Positions 46,901-58,100 of a stretch of DNA of 64,000 nt are shown here, one piece after another; position 1 is the stretch's first letter; each line of letters opens with the position of its first letter. The notes under the pieces were generated by a model. The model did not search any database. It was not told the DNA's origin and saw only the letters and a list, made by a program, of their open reading frames with translations. Origin of the DNA: Albugo candida (lineage: Eukaryota > Oomycota > Peronosporomycetes > Albuginales); assembly GCA_040437565.1 (NCBI GenBank), contig JBDOQK010000009.1:310001-374000 (forward strand), in the 5' to 3' direction. The position numbers and the translations under genes are program-made.

Positions 46901-48844
46901 AAGGAGCTTACAAACGCACGGAATGTGGTCAATGGGTACATGTTCAGTGTTTCTTATGGATCCCAGAACTCCAGCTTAAATGTGCTACTGCTTGTGCTTT
47001 CGAATTGGGGAGTTTGGACGCATTAGACCCAGATCGTTCCCAATTGCGTTGTGAGCTATGTCACTCCATGAAAGGAAGCGGTGTCATTCAATGTGCCTCG
47101 CCTTCATGCCTCGCTGCCTTTCACGCAACTTGTGCTTCCTTGGCAGAGACGTATATGCTCCATCAATCGTCAACCTGGCAAGCCACAGGTGAAAGTGTCG
47201 ATTTTATTGCATATTGTCCGCTCCACATACTTCGACAAGAGACATTATCTCCGAGTAGGAAAAGTGCATGTGACCAAATACTGTCACCGAGCATGTTACT
47301 ATCGACTCCATCTCAAACTCGGACACGCCGCTTCCGCCGACTAAAGCGAAAACGAGCCTCCGTGTCGAAAGCCATTGGACATTGTGCGTCGAAAGTACGT
47401 CGTGAGAATGTACAGCTCGCTGCTCAACTTTTTGTGGAAGAGGACGCTGAAGTTGTGGACGCTAGTGAGGAAGATGAATATCGAAGCGATTTGAGTCAGA
47501 TTTCGACGGATTCCTTTATCAACGATTCGTCCCAACTTGTGTACTCGCAAAGTGTCGCTCAGTCAAATTCGAGGAAATCAGATGATCGCATGCGTGCGAT
47601 CTACGCGCAATCTATCATGGAGTCACCAGAGCTTTTCAAGTTTGATGATTTAAAGACGAAGACGGGGATTCGAGCTCCAAGAGGAAAGGCTTTACGAGGC
47701 TTGCCGGCAAACGGAGTGATTCGATCGTGCTTGAAACGATTGTATCAAGACCAAAGTGATGAGTGTCAGCTTTCTACGAGCATCGGTGAAGAATCTGATT
47801 CAGAAGTAGAGCCTGAACATGAGATTACTCCGTCTCTTTCTATTTCGGAAATGCAAGAGAATGGGACGCAAAAAGAGGATGAAGGAGCAATGGAGGCTTC
47901 GATACGATGTTTTGATAAGAATTTGCACTTTTCGGACAGCTCTGATGCTCAACGACAAATCCCACTAGAAGAAGACGAGAAACCACCTGAACCCCATCCG
48001 GTAGCACTCGATCAGCTTCACGATAAGACGGAGAGCGATTGTTGCAAGTCACAAGCAACAAATCAAAACTTTGTGTCTGGCGATTCGGACACATCGAATG
48101 TCTCAAAATGCACAATCTTTATCAGCCACCAATTTGCTTCCATACACAAACAATTGTACAAGTCAATTCAGCACGAGAGTCACATCATTACAAAGCCTCT
48201 GGACGCCGATATACTTTTGAGTCTTGGAGTCGCGGTCGTTTGTCTAATGTCGAGTCCAATTGCCCAATGCGTCGAAGGAAAAAGATTACTTGCGTTGGCG
48301 ACAATCCATCAGCGACTGATTGTCCTTTTCTACAGCTTGGAATCACCGGATTGTAACACTCTTGAGCAAGATCCTTTCTCGATTTTGCAACACGCATGTG
48401 AGCAGAAGGAATTGGAGACGCTCAAGAAATGCGCTAATCTCGAAGTTCAGCTTCATCATGGCATTCCAGGGGCGATCAAGTCGATGATCATGTGTGCGAG
48501 GTACGATCCTTGTCATCCTTTTACGAGACATTCGATGTTATCCTTTTGCTGATAGGAGAGAGGCGGAATCGGGATTTCCACTGTCAATTTTGGTATCAGA
48601 TAAGCTCGGAAATCATCTCACAGCTGCGACAGTAAATGAAGAATTTCGAAAACGATATCACTTTTTCTTGTCATGCCATGAAATATCAGTAAATGGAGCA
48701 ATTTCACTGTCCTTCCGATTCAAATCCTTCAAAGTTGAAAAGATCCCAGTGCAAAAATTCAACTCGAACCACTGGCGACGAATGCTTCCCAACCTTTCTT
48801 TGGCAGCGGCGAATGCTATCGTTGCTCATTTTTGCGATAAATAG
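43941..48844 (+). CDS. FANCM: FANCM-type helicase with RanBP2 finger and PHD-ePHD module
   Basis: FANCM/Mph1 proteins are DNA translocases that remodel stalled forks and anchor the Fanconi pathway. The frame enters from the gap at 43,941; the first ATG after it is 44,020, inside a RanBP2-type finger (QWACTMCTFLNA with CEIC). Numbering from 44,020, helicase motifs are SLPTGLGKT (about 107), IIDEAHRA (about 212), ALSATPG (about 242), EEGLDIGQVD (about 526) and RMGRTGRKR (about 553). A PHD finger (about 893-945) and ePHD (about 950-1075) follow with no stop or gap. The C-terminus resembles a degenerate XPF nuclease plus helix-hairpin-helix as in FANCM, reached by a 55-nt intron (48,501-48,555). 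The PHD-ePHD insertion is unlike the animal, plant and yeast proteins I know. Confidence 0.9.
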
Positions 48845-51212
48845 ACATTGTTGATGAAAGTATTTAAAACTAATGATTGTAAAACTCAGCAAAGATTCCG
48901 ATCAGCTAATGTTTGCATTTCATGAGCAAAGTTTCGGGAGGTTGAGGCATTCTGGACACCCTCTTTGTCAATCCCAGCAACTTTGCATCGTGAGTTTAAA
49001 GCTCCCATCGATATGGACACTGAGTACATATAATGATTATACGAGTACGATCTACAATCGCCTTTCGCCTCCACTGACGATATCTAGTTCGTGAGCATCC
49101 ACAACTTCGGCACTCAAACATATCGGATTCTGTAAGACCCTCTAAATCAGGTGTGTTTCGCATCACCTCATACGTCCTTTTCTTCATCCATTGTTTTCGT
49201 TGCTTTACGAGCTGCGGATTTGCCATCTCATTAGCAGACATACGAACCAATGCAGATGCACTCAATTCCCCCGACAAAAGTCTATCGCGCAAGAAATCAT
49301 TTCGAGAGTCTCGTAGATTGAATAATAGTTGTCGAGCTTTCTGTCCGTACGCTTTTGGCAACGTGCAGCTACAAAAAGGGTCATCAGTCATCATACGGTC
49401 ACGTTTGTATGGAAATCTGACTGTAACGTACCACTCTTTGTACAGTTCAAATAGCTGATTCTCGACCTCCATTACGATTCGGTCAAAGTTGTCGGTCAGC
49501 GGTCTCATTATTTTGCTCAGACAATCCTGAAACCTTCTCCTTGAATCTGTACANNNNNNNNNNNNNNNNNNNNNNNNNNNNNNNNNNNNNNNNNNNNNNN
49601 NNNNNNNNNNNNNNNNNNNNNNNNNNNNNNNNNNNNNNNNNNNNNNNNNNNNNCATCCGGTAGCACTCGATCAGCTTCACGATAAGACGGAGAGCGATTG
49701 TTGCAAGTCACAAGCAACAAATCAAAACTTTGTGTCTGGCGATTCGGACACATCGAATGTCTCAAAATGCACAATCTTTATCAGCCACCAATTTGCTTCC
49801 ATACACAAACAATTGTACAAGTCAATTCAGCACGAGAGTCACATCATTACAAAGCCTCTGGACGCCGATATACTTTTGAGTCTTGGAGTCGCGGTCGTTT
49901 GTCTAATGTCGAGTCCAATTGCCCAATGCGTCGAAGGAAAAAGATTACTTGCGTTGGCGACAATCCATCAGCGACTGATTGTCCTTTTCTACAGCTTGGA
50001 ATCACCGGATTGTAACACTCTTGAGCAAGATCCTTTCTCGATTTTGCAACACGCATGTGAGCAGAAGGAATTGGAGACGCTCAAGAAATGCGCTAATCTC
50101 GAAGTTCAGCTTCATCATGGCATTCCAGGGGCGATCAAGTCGATGATCATGTGTGCGAGGTACGATCCTTGTCATCCTTTTACGAGACATTCGATGTTAT
50201 CCTTTTGCTGATAGGAGAGAGGCGGAATCGGGATTTCCACTGTCAATTTTGGTATCAGATAAGCTCGGAAATCATCTCACAGCTGCGACAGTAAATGAAG
50301 AATTTCGAAAACGATATCACTTTTTCTTGTCATGCCATGAAATATCAGTAAATGGAGCAATTTCACTGTCCTTCCGATTCAAATCCTTCAAAGTTGAAAA
50401 GATCCCAGTGCAAAAATTCAACTCGAACCACTGGCGACGAATGCTTCCCAACCTTTCTTTGGCAGCGGCGAATGCTATCGTTGCTCATTTTTGCGATAAA
50501 TAGACATTGTTGATGAAAGTATTTAAAACTAATGATTGTAAAACTCAGCAAAGATTCCGATCAGCTAATGTTTGCATTTCATGAGCAAAGTTTCGGGAGG
50601 TTGAGGCATTCTGGACACCCTCTTTGTCAATCCCAGCAACTTTGCATCGTGAGTTTAAAGCTCCCATCGATATGGACACTGAGTACATATAATGATTATA
50701 CGAGTACGATCTACAATCGCCTTTCGCCTCCACTGACGATATCTAGTTCGTGAGCATCCACAACTTCGGCACTCAAACATATCGGATTCTGTAAGACCCT
50801 CTAAATCAGGTGTGTTTCGCATCACCTCATACGTCCTTTTCTTCATCCATTGTTTTCGTTGCTTTACGAGCTGCGGATTTGCCATCTCATTAGCAGACAT
50901 ACGAACCAATGCAGATGCACTCAATTCCCCCGACAAAAGTCTATCGCGCAAGAAATCATTTCGAGAGTCTCGTAGATTGAATAATAGTTGTCGAGCTTTC
51001 TGTCCGTACGCTTTTGGCAACGTGCAGCTACAAAAAGGGTCATCAGTCATCATACGGTCACGTTTGTATGGAAATCTGACTGTAACGTACCACTCTTTGT
51101 ACAGTTCAAATAGCTGATTCTCGACCTCCATTACGATTCGGTCAAAGTTGTCGGTCAGCGGTCTCATTATTTTGCTCAGACAATCCTGAAACCTTCTCCT
51201 TGAATCTGTACA
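47995..51212. repeat. gap with 1,559-bp duplicated flanks (assembly-type)
   Basis: 47,995-49,553 and 49,654-51,212 appear identical around 100 N. The duplicate holds the FANCM 3' end (repeated at 49,654-50,503) and most of the F-box/TFIIS-like gene (48,996-49,508 repeated at 50,655-51,167). Only the second copy continues into the upstream exon of that gene, so the pair is one locus. Confidence 0.95.
48996..49508 (-). other. assembly duplicate of the F-box/TFIIS-like gene 3' part
   Basis: Same sequence as 50,655-51,167, with its upstream end cut off by the gap at 49,554. It should not be counted as a second gene. Confidence 0.9.
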
Positions 51213-51637
51213 ACAATATCAATTGATGTGATCGCTATGACTCATAAAAACTTACAGATCGTCATGGCGTGGCTCCAGGCTTTTGAAACACGACCCAATT
51301 GGGTGAATGCAGCAATTTTCAAAAGCACTTCCAAGGGCAAGTCATTCGCAATGAACCCCACCGATTTGTTCGGACTTTCCCCGCATTTAAAGTCTGTTTT
51401 GTCACATACAAAGGCTTTGAAACGATAAAGTTGGATGGACGAAGAGAAATGACCTTTTTGACGATATCTCAATTCGAATAGCTCTTCTTCGATTTCGGAA
51501 CAAAGCACTTCGTCGTGACGTTCACTCTGCTCGGCTTCAACGATAAGGCTTGTATTCAGAGGTAGCATAGTACTACAAGGTCTGGTGACGTATATTTTCT
51601 GGAATGAAGGCATTCCTCGAGTAAGTTTACAAAGCAT
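50655..51637 (-). CDS. F-box-like/TFIIS-like transcription factor
   Basis: Two exons are joined by an intron of about 48 nt with a GTAAGT donor (near 51,235-51,190). The start at 51,637 (MLCKLTRGMPSFQK) is tentative; a later Met (MLPLNTSLIVEAEQ) is an alternative. The first exon ends with an F-box-like segment, LPLEVLLKIAAFTQLGRVSK followed by AWSHAM. The second exon is a TFIIS central domain, with KAYGQKARQLLFNLRDSRND and ALVRMSANEMANPQL. It ends in a zinc ribbon: FECRSCGCSRTRYRQW and CTQCPYRWEL. TFIIS rescues backtracked RNA polymerase II through an acidic DE pair in the ribbon hairpin; here that site reads RRKAIVDRT, so cleavage stimulation may be altered or lost. The F-box-like part suggests a link to ubiquitin ligases, loosely like Elongin A. 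Confidence 0.8.
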
Positions 51638-51679
51638 TATGACTGGTTGAAATATTATATAAGATTGATCCAATTGCAA

Positions 51680-53722
51680 TCAGCTAACTTTGTGGCATGA
51701 TAATACCACAAACGCCATCATTTGGCTTTCGTGCAGAGTGCTCTGATATTGGTCTAAAATCTAAATTAAAGAGAGTAGTTTAGGCAAGCTGATTCATCAT
51801 CCCCAGCTCTTTATTTACTACTAAAAGCATAAACCATGTTTCTCATAAATCACACATATTCGTATCAGTCAAACTATAATCAGAGTATACCGCATTACGG
51901 TTGCACGGGCCCTATCCACCGGCTCGTTATATTTGTGTATTTGTGCTGACATGTGTCGCAGTGGATAGGCAAGTACTGCAGCGAAGACGCGTATTTGAGT
52001 TATACGCATTGGACTGCAGAAAACTCTAATACGATCGTTTTGCTGCGATAAAATTTGTGTACAGCGTAAGAAAGTATACATGCCTCAGGTTACACAGACA
52101 ATTTTGTGAGCTCATACCGGTGCGTCAAATTCGTACCAAATTGTGATACGAGTTTATACCTGTTAATCGCCGTATATAATAGCCACTCATACGTGACCAG
52201 AGGGCGCCATCAAATTTGCGGAATGCCGTTTAGTGAACAAGGAAATGCATGCAATTATACCGAACTTTCTATCTTAGAGAGAACTCACTCCAAGGTTTCG
52301 CAGAATGCCCATAACACTTTTAACGTGGAGGTTTAGCGTTGAGGCGTTTGTTCATCCGATGTATTCTCACGAGCACTTACTTCTGTGGGTGGGCGATGGC
52401 CATCACGGCTAACTATTCAATATGCCAAAAAATAAGACCACAGACTTTCATGCTTGGCTTTAAGGTTACATGGTATACGATGCAGCAAAGTTCATAGCAA
52501 ACACTATGCAATTCAAGCAACAAGTGAGAGAATACGTTGTTCGTATTCAATTGCCGATTTCCAAACTGCTGTGGCGACGGAATGGACAAGATTGCGAGAC
52601 TCACAAGAAGCACATCTCAGGCGGTATGGTCGCGTCGGAATTATAGAATCGCATTGTCAAGAAACGAGGGATGTGTGCAGCTGTCGAGAAGGGGGTCTAT
52701 ATTTGAAGCAATTAAGTCGATGCTCCACCAAAACTCTATCATAATCGCTCAGCACACAATTTTGATGTCACGGACATGAAGTTGTAGCCATCGTACCGAC
52801 CTATCCATTCGACACTATTAGATGTGTGCTTGTGCTGAGTTGGCAATCAAACTCATTTAGAAGCTTCTTGATGCCATTCTTTTGTGGACAGAACTCCACA
52901 AAAGGTTATATGAAAGCGCTACAAACGAAAACGGGCATTGTTTTAGGCGCTTTGATGTCACGAAACTGCCTTCTACTATCGTTCCCGACAAATACATCAT
53001 CTGTTTTTCATCGAATACGATAGTTTGATGCTCGTCACCACGCTCAATCTCTTCCCGCCTGCCACCTCTTTTAATCGGCCGTTCGCAAGCATCAATCATT
53101 CCCGCAGATTGCTTTGCACACCTACCGATGCGAGCTGCAATATGTAAACATCGATGCGGTCTCCATACGTGGTCTAATCAACTTTCGACTCTGTTGAAGG
53201 CCGAAAATAATTTGCATCTTTTGGATGACAATTTTGATACGCCGTGCCCAAACCATACTGATCAATTTCGTGACCAACAAATACACAATCTAAATAGTCG
53301 AATTGACCTGTAGCTTGCAATCAGCTGCATTCGGGCAACCAGTCGTGCCTTGTCGTGATCTCTGCCTCGTCCTTTTGGGTTGTACCCAGTCACGCTTTGA
53401 TTCGAGTGAGCACTTACTAATTGCCATTAAATTGTAAATCCATTGCACCTTTGCATATTGACAGGTTCGTTATTCATTATTCCTCCATTATACGAAGCAA
53501 CGTTTCCACAGTGAGAGATGGACGCCCATAAGCATGACAAACACAGTGATCGCACTCTACTCGTTAGGATTTGAGGAAAAGATATTGACACGGAAGAGGA
53601 ACTGTTCACGTGGAAAGTTTGCTGAAATTGGGTACATGAATAAAGTCAAACGCGTAAGAATAATGCAATGATAAGACATTCCTTTCATTACACCAAAAAA
53701 ACGTTTCAGCTTTTGTGAAATC
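51680..53722. other. about 2 kb without recognisable gene
   Basis: Short frames only. Frames at 52,454-52,780 (for example TEWTRLRDSQEAHLRRYGRV) and 52,857-53,099 on the minus strand have a transposase-like feel but no motif I can name. Possibly decayed DNA-transposon remnants. Confidence 0.45.
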
Positions 53723-55210
53723 TCATTTTTTCTCTTCATGGAACAAGAAGAAAACAGTCAGCAACAGCACACCGGCCATCATTGAGAATGCTGACAAGTA
53801 GTACGGGAAGGCTGTCGGAATGAAACGCTCATATTCGTCATGTTTGAATGGCCGAACAGAGACCTGCGTTGTGGAGTATAGCGTCGAGAGCCCCAAACGG
53901 CGATACATCACACGAAAAAGAAAAATCCCGTACTGATCCGGTGCTTGGAATGTGGTCGAGTAGTGTCCTTTTTTATCGTGAGTCATTGTACGTCGAACAT
54001 ATGGATCCAGCATTACGAATTCCAGCTGCACATCGTCTGCCATAAATGGTTTCCATTCTCCATTACGATATTCATGGATGTCCAAAGAGTAAGTCAAATT
54101 GTCACAGATTCGGTATACCAAGGAGTCCCGAGCAATCTCAGCATCCGGATACCTCGTCACTGGCTGGTCGGATCGTGCTGTGTTTTTGAGCATTCGATCC
54201 GGTTTGCTTCCGTCTTCTCGTTGATGATGCACGTTTGACATGCGTAAAACGCCGACCTCTTGGAAAACCCATTTGCTTATACTACTCACAAAGACTTCAT
54301 TTGCAAAGTCTGAAGTAAAGTATTCATCGGAAAAGAGTTCCATGGAGCCAGAAAATATCGCACGAGCATTGTTGCGTGCTTGAACGGCGGTAACAAGTCC
54401 GATTGCTGAGCCGTATACACTTTTCCGACACGCATCACCCTTTGGATTACACAAATAGGATGTCGAAGGTGCGTGTAGAACATGGAATGCAAGGATGCTG
54501 CTTGTATCAATGGCTGTACCAAGACCTTGGAATGCGATCTGTTTCCCAGTCGAAGGAGTCGGTCCAACGACATGAGAAGATGGAGTGAAATCAGACGCCA
54601 AAATGATCGAATTATACAGATTGTTGGCTGTTTCGACGCGAGCGACATGATCCAATACGACCATAGCATCCGATGAAAACGAAATACCACACTGAAGGGA
54701 GAATTTGCGAAGACCTTTGCTCAATTGAGAGCTGCAGATAAACAAGACAAGTCAGCAAATGATAGGAAGCTGACGCAACGTACTTTGCGCCAAGAAGTAT
54801 GTTTCCTCCTTTGTCCAAAAAATCCATCAAATGTCGAGCGGTGAGACGAGTGGCTTTGATATCCGAGCTAAAAATGATCAAATGATCGAACAGGTTTTCA
54901 TCGTATTTCTCGAGAAGAAAAGCTTTTGTCGCATTTCCAAAGTCAAAAGTGAGCGAATGCCCTTGTTCTGATACAAAACATTACAATCGATGTAAAGTAA
55001 ATGCACTGTGTCGCATGCATAGAATGGATGTGCTTTTCATGTACCTCTCAATTGATCAAAGAATTTCGAGTACGTCGATACTCCTCGGTCATTCTCCAAA
55101 AGCACAGCGGTGCGAACACCTTTTGATGCGATAATCTTTAAAGAGATACAATGCAACATCACGAAAAGAAGCGTGCTGGCCATCGGTAGACAAGTGCGAA
55201 ATCCCATCAT
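53723..55210 (-). CDS. DDOST: oligosaccharyltransferase 48-kDa subunit (OST48/WBP1)
   Basis: This subunit of the ER oligosaccharyltransferase complex takes part in N-glycan transfer to nascent proteins. Exons are 55,210-55,045, 54,967-54,784 and 54,731-53,723, with introns of 77 and 52 nt, giving 452 residues, close to the human protein. The start MMGFRTCLPMASTLLFVMLH is a signal peptide. Family motifs follow: VRTAVLLENDRGVSTYSKFF, LTFDFGNATKAFLLEKYDEN, DHLIIFSSD and DFLDKGGNILLGA. A C-terminal membrane segment (YYLSAFSMMAGVLLLTVFFL) ends in HEEKK, consistent with a type I ER membrane protein with a short basic cytosolic tail. It is convergent with nothing nearby and follows CPSF30 on the same strand. 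Confidence 0.95.
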
Positions 55211-55319
55211 CTTTTGTGGGGATTCAGACGAGAAACGTGTGGCCGAGCTCGAATACGAGCCCCTTGTTGATTAAACATTAGCTTTCACAGTAATAACTGT
55301 TATTACAGGTTATCAATTG

Positions 55320-57972
55320 CTATGCGTTCCCACCAGACACCTTCATGGCAGAGTCCGGTCGCACTTCACTGTATTTTGATGTACCCGGTGGACCATTCGT
55401 CTGAATGAAAGAGATATTTGACCCATCTATAGAATTTACGTGTCCACTTTGCCCAAGTGCGATTGATGGAGCATTCAACGCTTCAAAATGAGGCAAAACT
55501 TCTTGTCCTGGCGGCAGTCCATATCGCATCTGTTCTGCCATCATGACTGGATGCAGTGGCGGTCGTGTCATCGACATGTCTATCCGATTTTCGCCATTTG
55601 ATGCAATGGGATTGTCATGAGGTGGTTTTTGTGCTGAAAAGCTGTGATAATCTTGACGAATGGAAGTGACAAGTGCTCGAGCTTGTTCGCATGCAATAGT
55701 GAAACTTCGTTCATTTTCAGACGATATGAGAACTGCAAGTGGCTCGTTGGCTATTTCTTCTGCTCCAGGCTCTTTTGATCCCGATCCTCGTCCACGAAGT
55801 CGAATCTTTGCATTCCCACCAGCTTCCGCTATTATTCGCTTCATATGCGCACCACTCGGTCCGATGATTCGTTTCGTCACACAAAATTCTGGATCATCAT
55901 CGATTCCAATGACAATCCTTTCAAAATACGCAGGTGGAGAAGTCGATTCAGTTGTGTCATTTACACCAGCAAAAGCCGTTTGTGAGGGTTCAACGACGTG
56001 AGGTGGACGAAATGGTGGAACGTTAGGATGAGGAAGGACCACACCACATCGCTGGGCAAAGATATCAGCCAATTTTTGTGTCACCGAAAGAGTGATTGGT
56101 CCAATACGAACGCCACGATCACCAAAAAGTTGTTTAATCATCGGCTCGGTGGTCGAAATGGGTGGAGCATTCATTTGGACGACAAAGCGCGTTTGTACCG
56201 GAAATGGTGACATTTGGTGAGGTGAATGGCTAAATGCATTGGGCACCATGTTGACAATAGATGGCGATACGGCCTCAAAAACACCAAGAAGGTGTCGATC
56301 CGACATATTGAGAAGGAAGAGCGGCGTCCCTGGAACGACGTGTTGCTTCGCTATTGCTTCATGGTCTTTGCCAAGTCCAAACAGTAAACGACCAAAACAC
56401 TCATCGATTGTCAAATTGTTGCATGCAAATACGAATCCCGGAATGGAAACTCGCCAGTGAAAAGTTGAGAGCGTATTGGGATTATTATAAACACTGGCAG
56501 CAGCCTCTCGACGTCGTACTGCGAGCTCGAATGCTCCACCATTCAATGCCTGTTCGTCTTCAACTGATTTATAATGGAGCTGAATCTGTGGTTGAGAGAA
56601 AAGGATACGCAGACATGTTCGCCCTTGATCGATTTCGAGTTGCAGGAATTTTGGTCTACAAGAAAAGTGAGATTTTTGCGAATTTGGCTGCTGCAATTGA
56701 AGGAACAACTTACGCATTTGGAACAAACAGATATTTGGATGCGACATTTTCAAAGCATTCCCACGGACACTCACAAATTCGGAGCCATTCAATTGGAAAC
56801 ACGCCATCCCACGATGGGCGGGTATCTGTTTGATACGGCACAATACCAGAGCTCAAGTCTTCTCCACGAGTTGGTAGTCGTTGTATAACGTCTCTAGTGA
56901 GTCGAATCACCCCTTGAAAATGCCTGCTAGAGGTGACTGTGATAAACATAAAGACGACCTCGTAGCTATCTGCTAACTCTCTAAGCTGTTGCTGGGAAGA
57001 ACTCGATAATGACCATTGTTGGTAGTGAACGGAATGCGCGATATTGTGATAACTGAATGAATGCAATATGAAATATGCGCAATTTCGATCAGCATCCGGA
57101 AGTCTCGGTTGAGGTTCTTGCAATGGAATAGAATGAATCGCTTCATTGACCGGAAAGCTGTCGGGAGCCCCTGCTTTCTGAAATCCAATCGGATCTGCAC
57201 GTTCATTTTGTCGCGGAAAAGGTCGTAATTCCTGCTCGCCATGTGCGAAATGACACTCATCGCCAAAAGGGCACGAACCCAATTTTTCCCAATGTTTACA
57301 GATTGCAATTTTATAAAATTCATTCACAGGTTGCGTTTTCCGTCGCTTTACATTCTCTTCTTCTGCGACTTTGGACTGAAGTGCGAAATCGGCTGTTTCG
57401 GGACATTCTTCTCGTGCCAATTTGATATGACTGAATTTCACAATGTATACAATTTATGATACAATATCATTAGTATAAGACCGAATGTTGTGAGCAGACA
57501 TCGCGTTACCGATAGCGACAATTGGGACCATGAGAGCAGAATCCTTGTCTATAAAATGCACATTCCATACGATCTTCATCTGGAACATGACGAAATGGAC
57601 ATTCTGGAACTTGGCATTCCATTCCCCAGCGACATTCGGGCATTTTGGACATGTCGTACTATTATTTGCAATCAATTTATGAGATTACGCTCTGTTACGC
57701 AATTTGAAGAGAATACAACGTACTTGGTGCAAAAATTCACAAGAATCGCCCTTCATACAGAGTCCACGGAGCCAATGCCGACATACAACCGTGCCTCGTT
57801 TGAAATCTTTCTTCATTCCGTCATCCTCGTTTGATAAAAAACGAGAAATACCAGACGATGTATTATTTCCATTGGAATGGGAATCGTTTGGATCATTGCG
57901 TTGACTTGCGAGCTCGAAATCAAACCGTAAATGCTGCTCTTCTTCGTCGCGAAGTAGTAAGCCGAGAACCAT
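55320..57972 (-). CDS. CPSF30: CPSF30-YTH protein with added DCD and KH domains
   Basis: CPSF30 is the zinc-finger subunit of the mRNA 3'-end cleavage and polyadenylation complex and reads the AAUAAA signal. Exons are 57,972-57,724, 57,658-57,510, 57,430-56,714 and 56,655-55,320, with introns of 65, 79 and 58 nt, giving 816 residues. There are four CCCH fingers: VCRHWLRGLCMKGDSCEFLH, ECRWGMECQVPECPFRH, ECAFYRQGFCSHGPNCRYRH and ICKHWEKLGSCPFGDECHF. A YTH domain follows (about 200-380: YFILHSFSYHNIAHSVHYQQ, HFQGVIRLTRDV, GVFPIEWLRICECPWECF), as in plant CPSF30-L. Next is a DCD-like domain (about 430-570: GTPLFLLNMSDRHLLGVFEA), then a KH domain (about 600-690: CVTKRIIGPSGAHMKRIIAE). The exon 3-4 splice keeps the YTH frame, supporting one protein. 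The start is the first ATG of its frame. Confidence 0.9.
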
Positions 57973-58100
57973 TCGCAAATTCTGAAAGGGATGGGAGAAG
58001 TACAGTGAGTAGTATATTAAAGGCCGATTAAGGAAGATACCGCTCAAGAGGACCGCGACCTTTCAAGATCGCGCAATCGCCAAACACCACCAATTTGCAA
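57973..58100. promoter_or_regulatory. 128-bp divergent promoter, CPSF30 / repeat protein
   Basis: The ATGs of two divergent genes lie only 128 bp apart, so both promoters and leaders must share this stretch. The sequence ccaatttgca near 58,090 is close to, but not a full match of, the CAWTTTNYY flanking-promoter element described in oomycetes. Shared regulation is inference. Confidence 0.5.

Noticed and set aside
48996-49508. Tandem pair of TFIIS-like genes.
   Set aside because: The 1,559-bp copies match around a gap, and only one connects to the upstream exon. One gene is the simpler reading.
52454-53099. DNA transposon or mariner-like transposase remnant.
   Set aside because: No catalytic motif, terminal inverted repeat or target duplication could be found.
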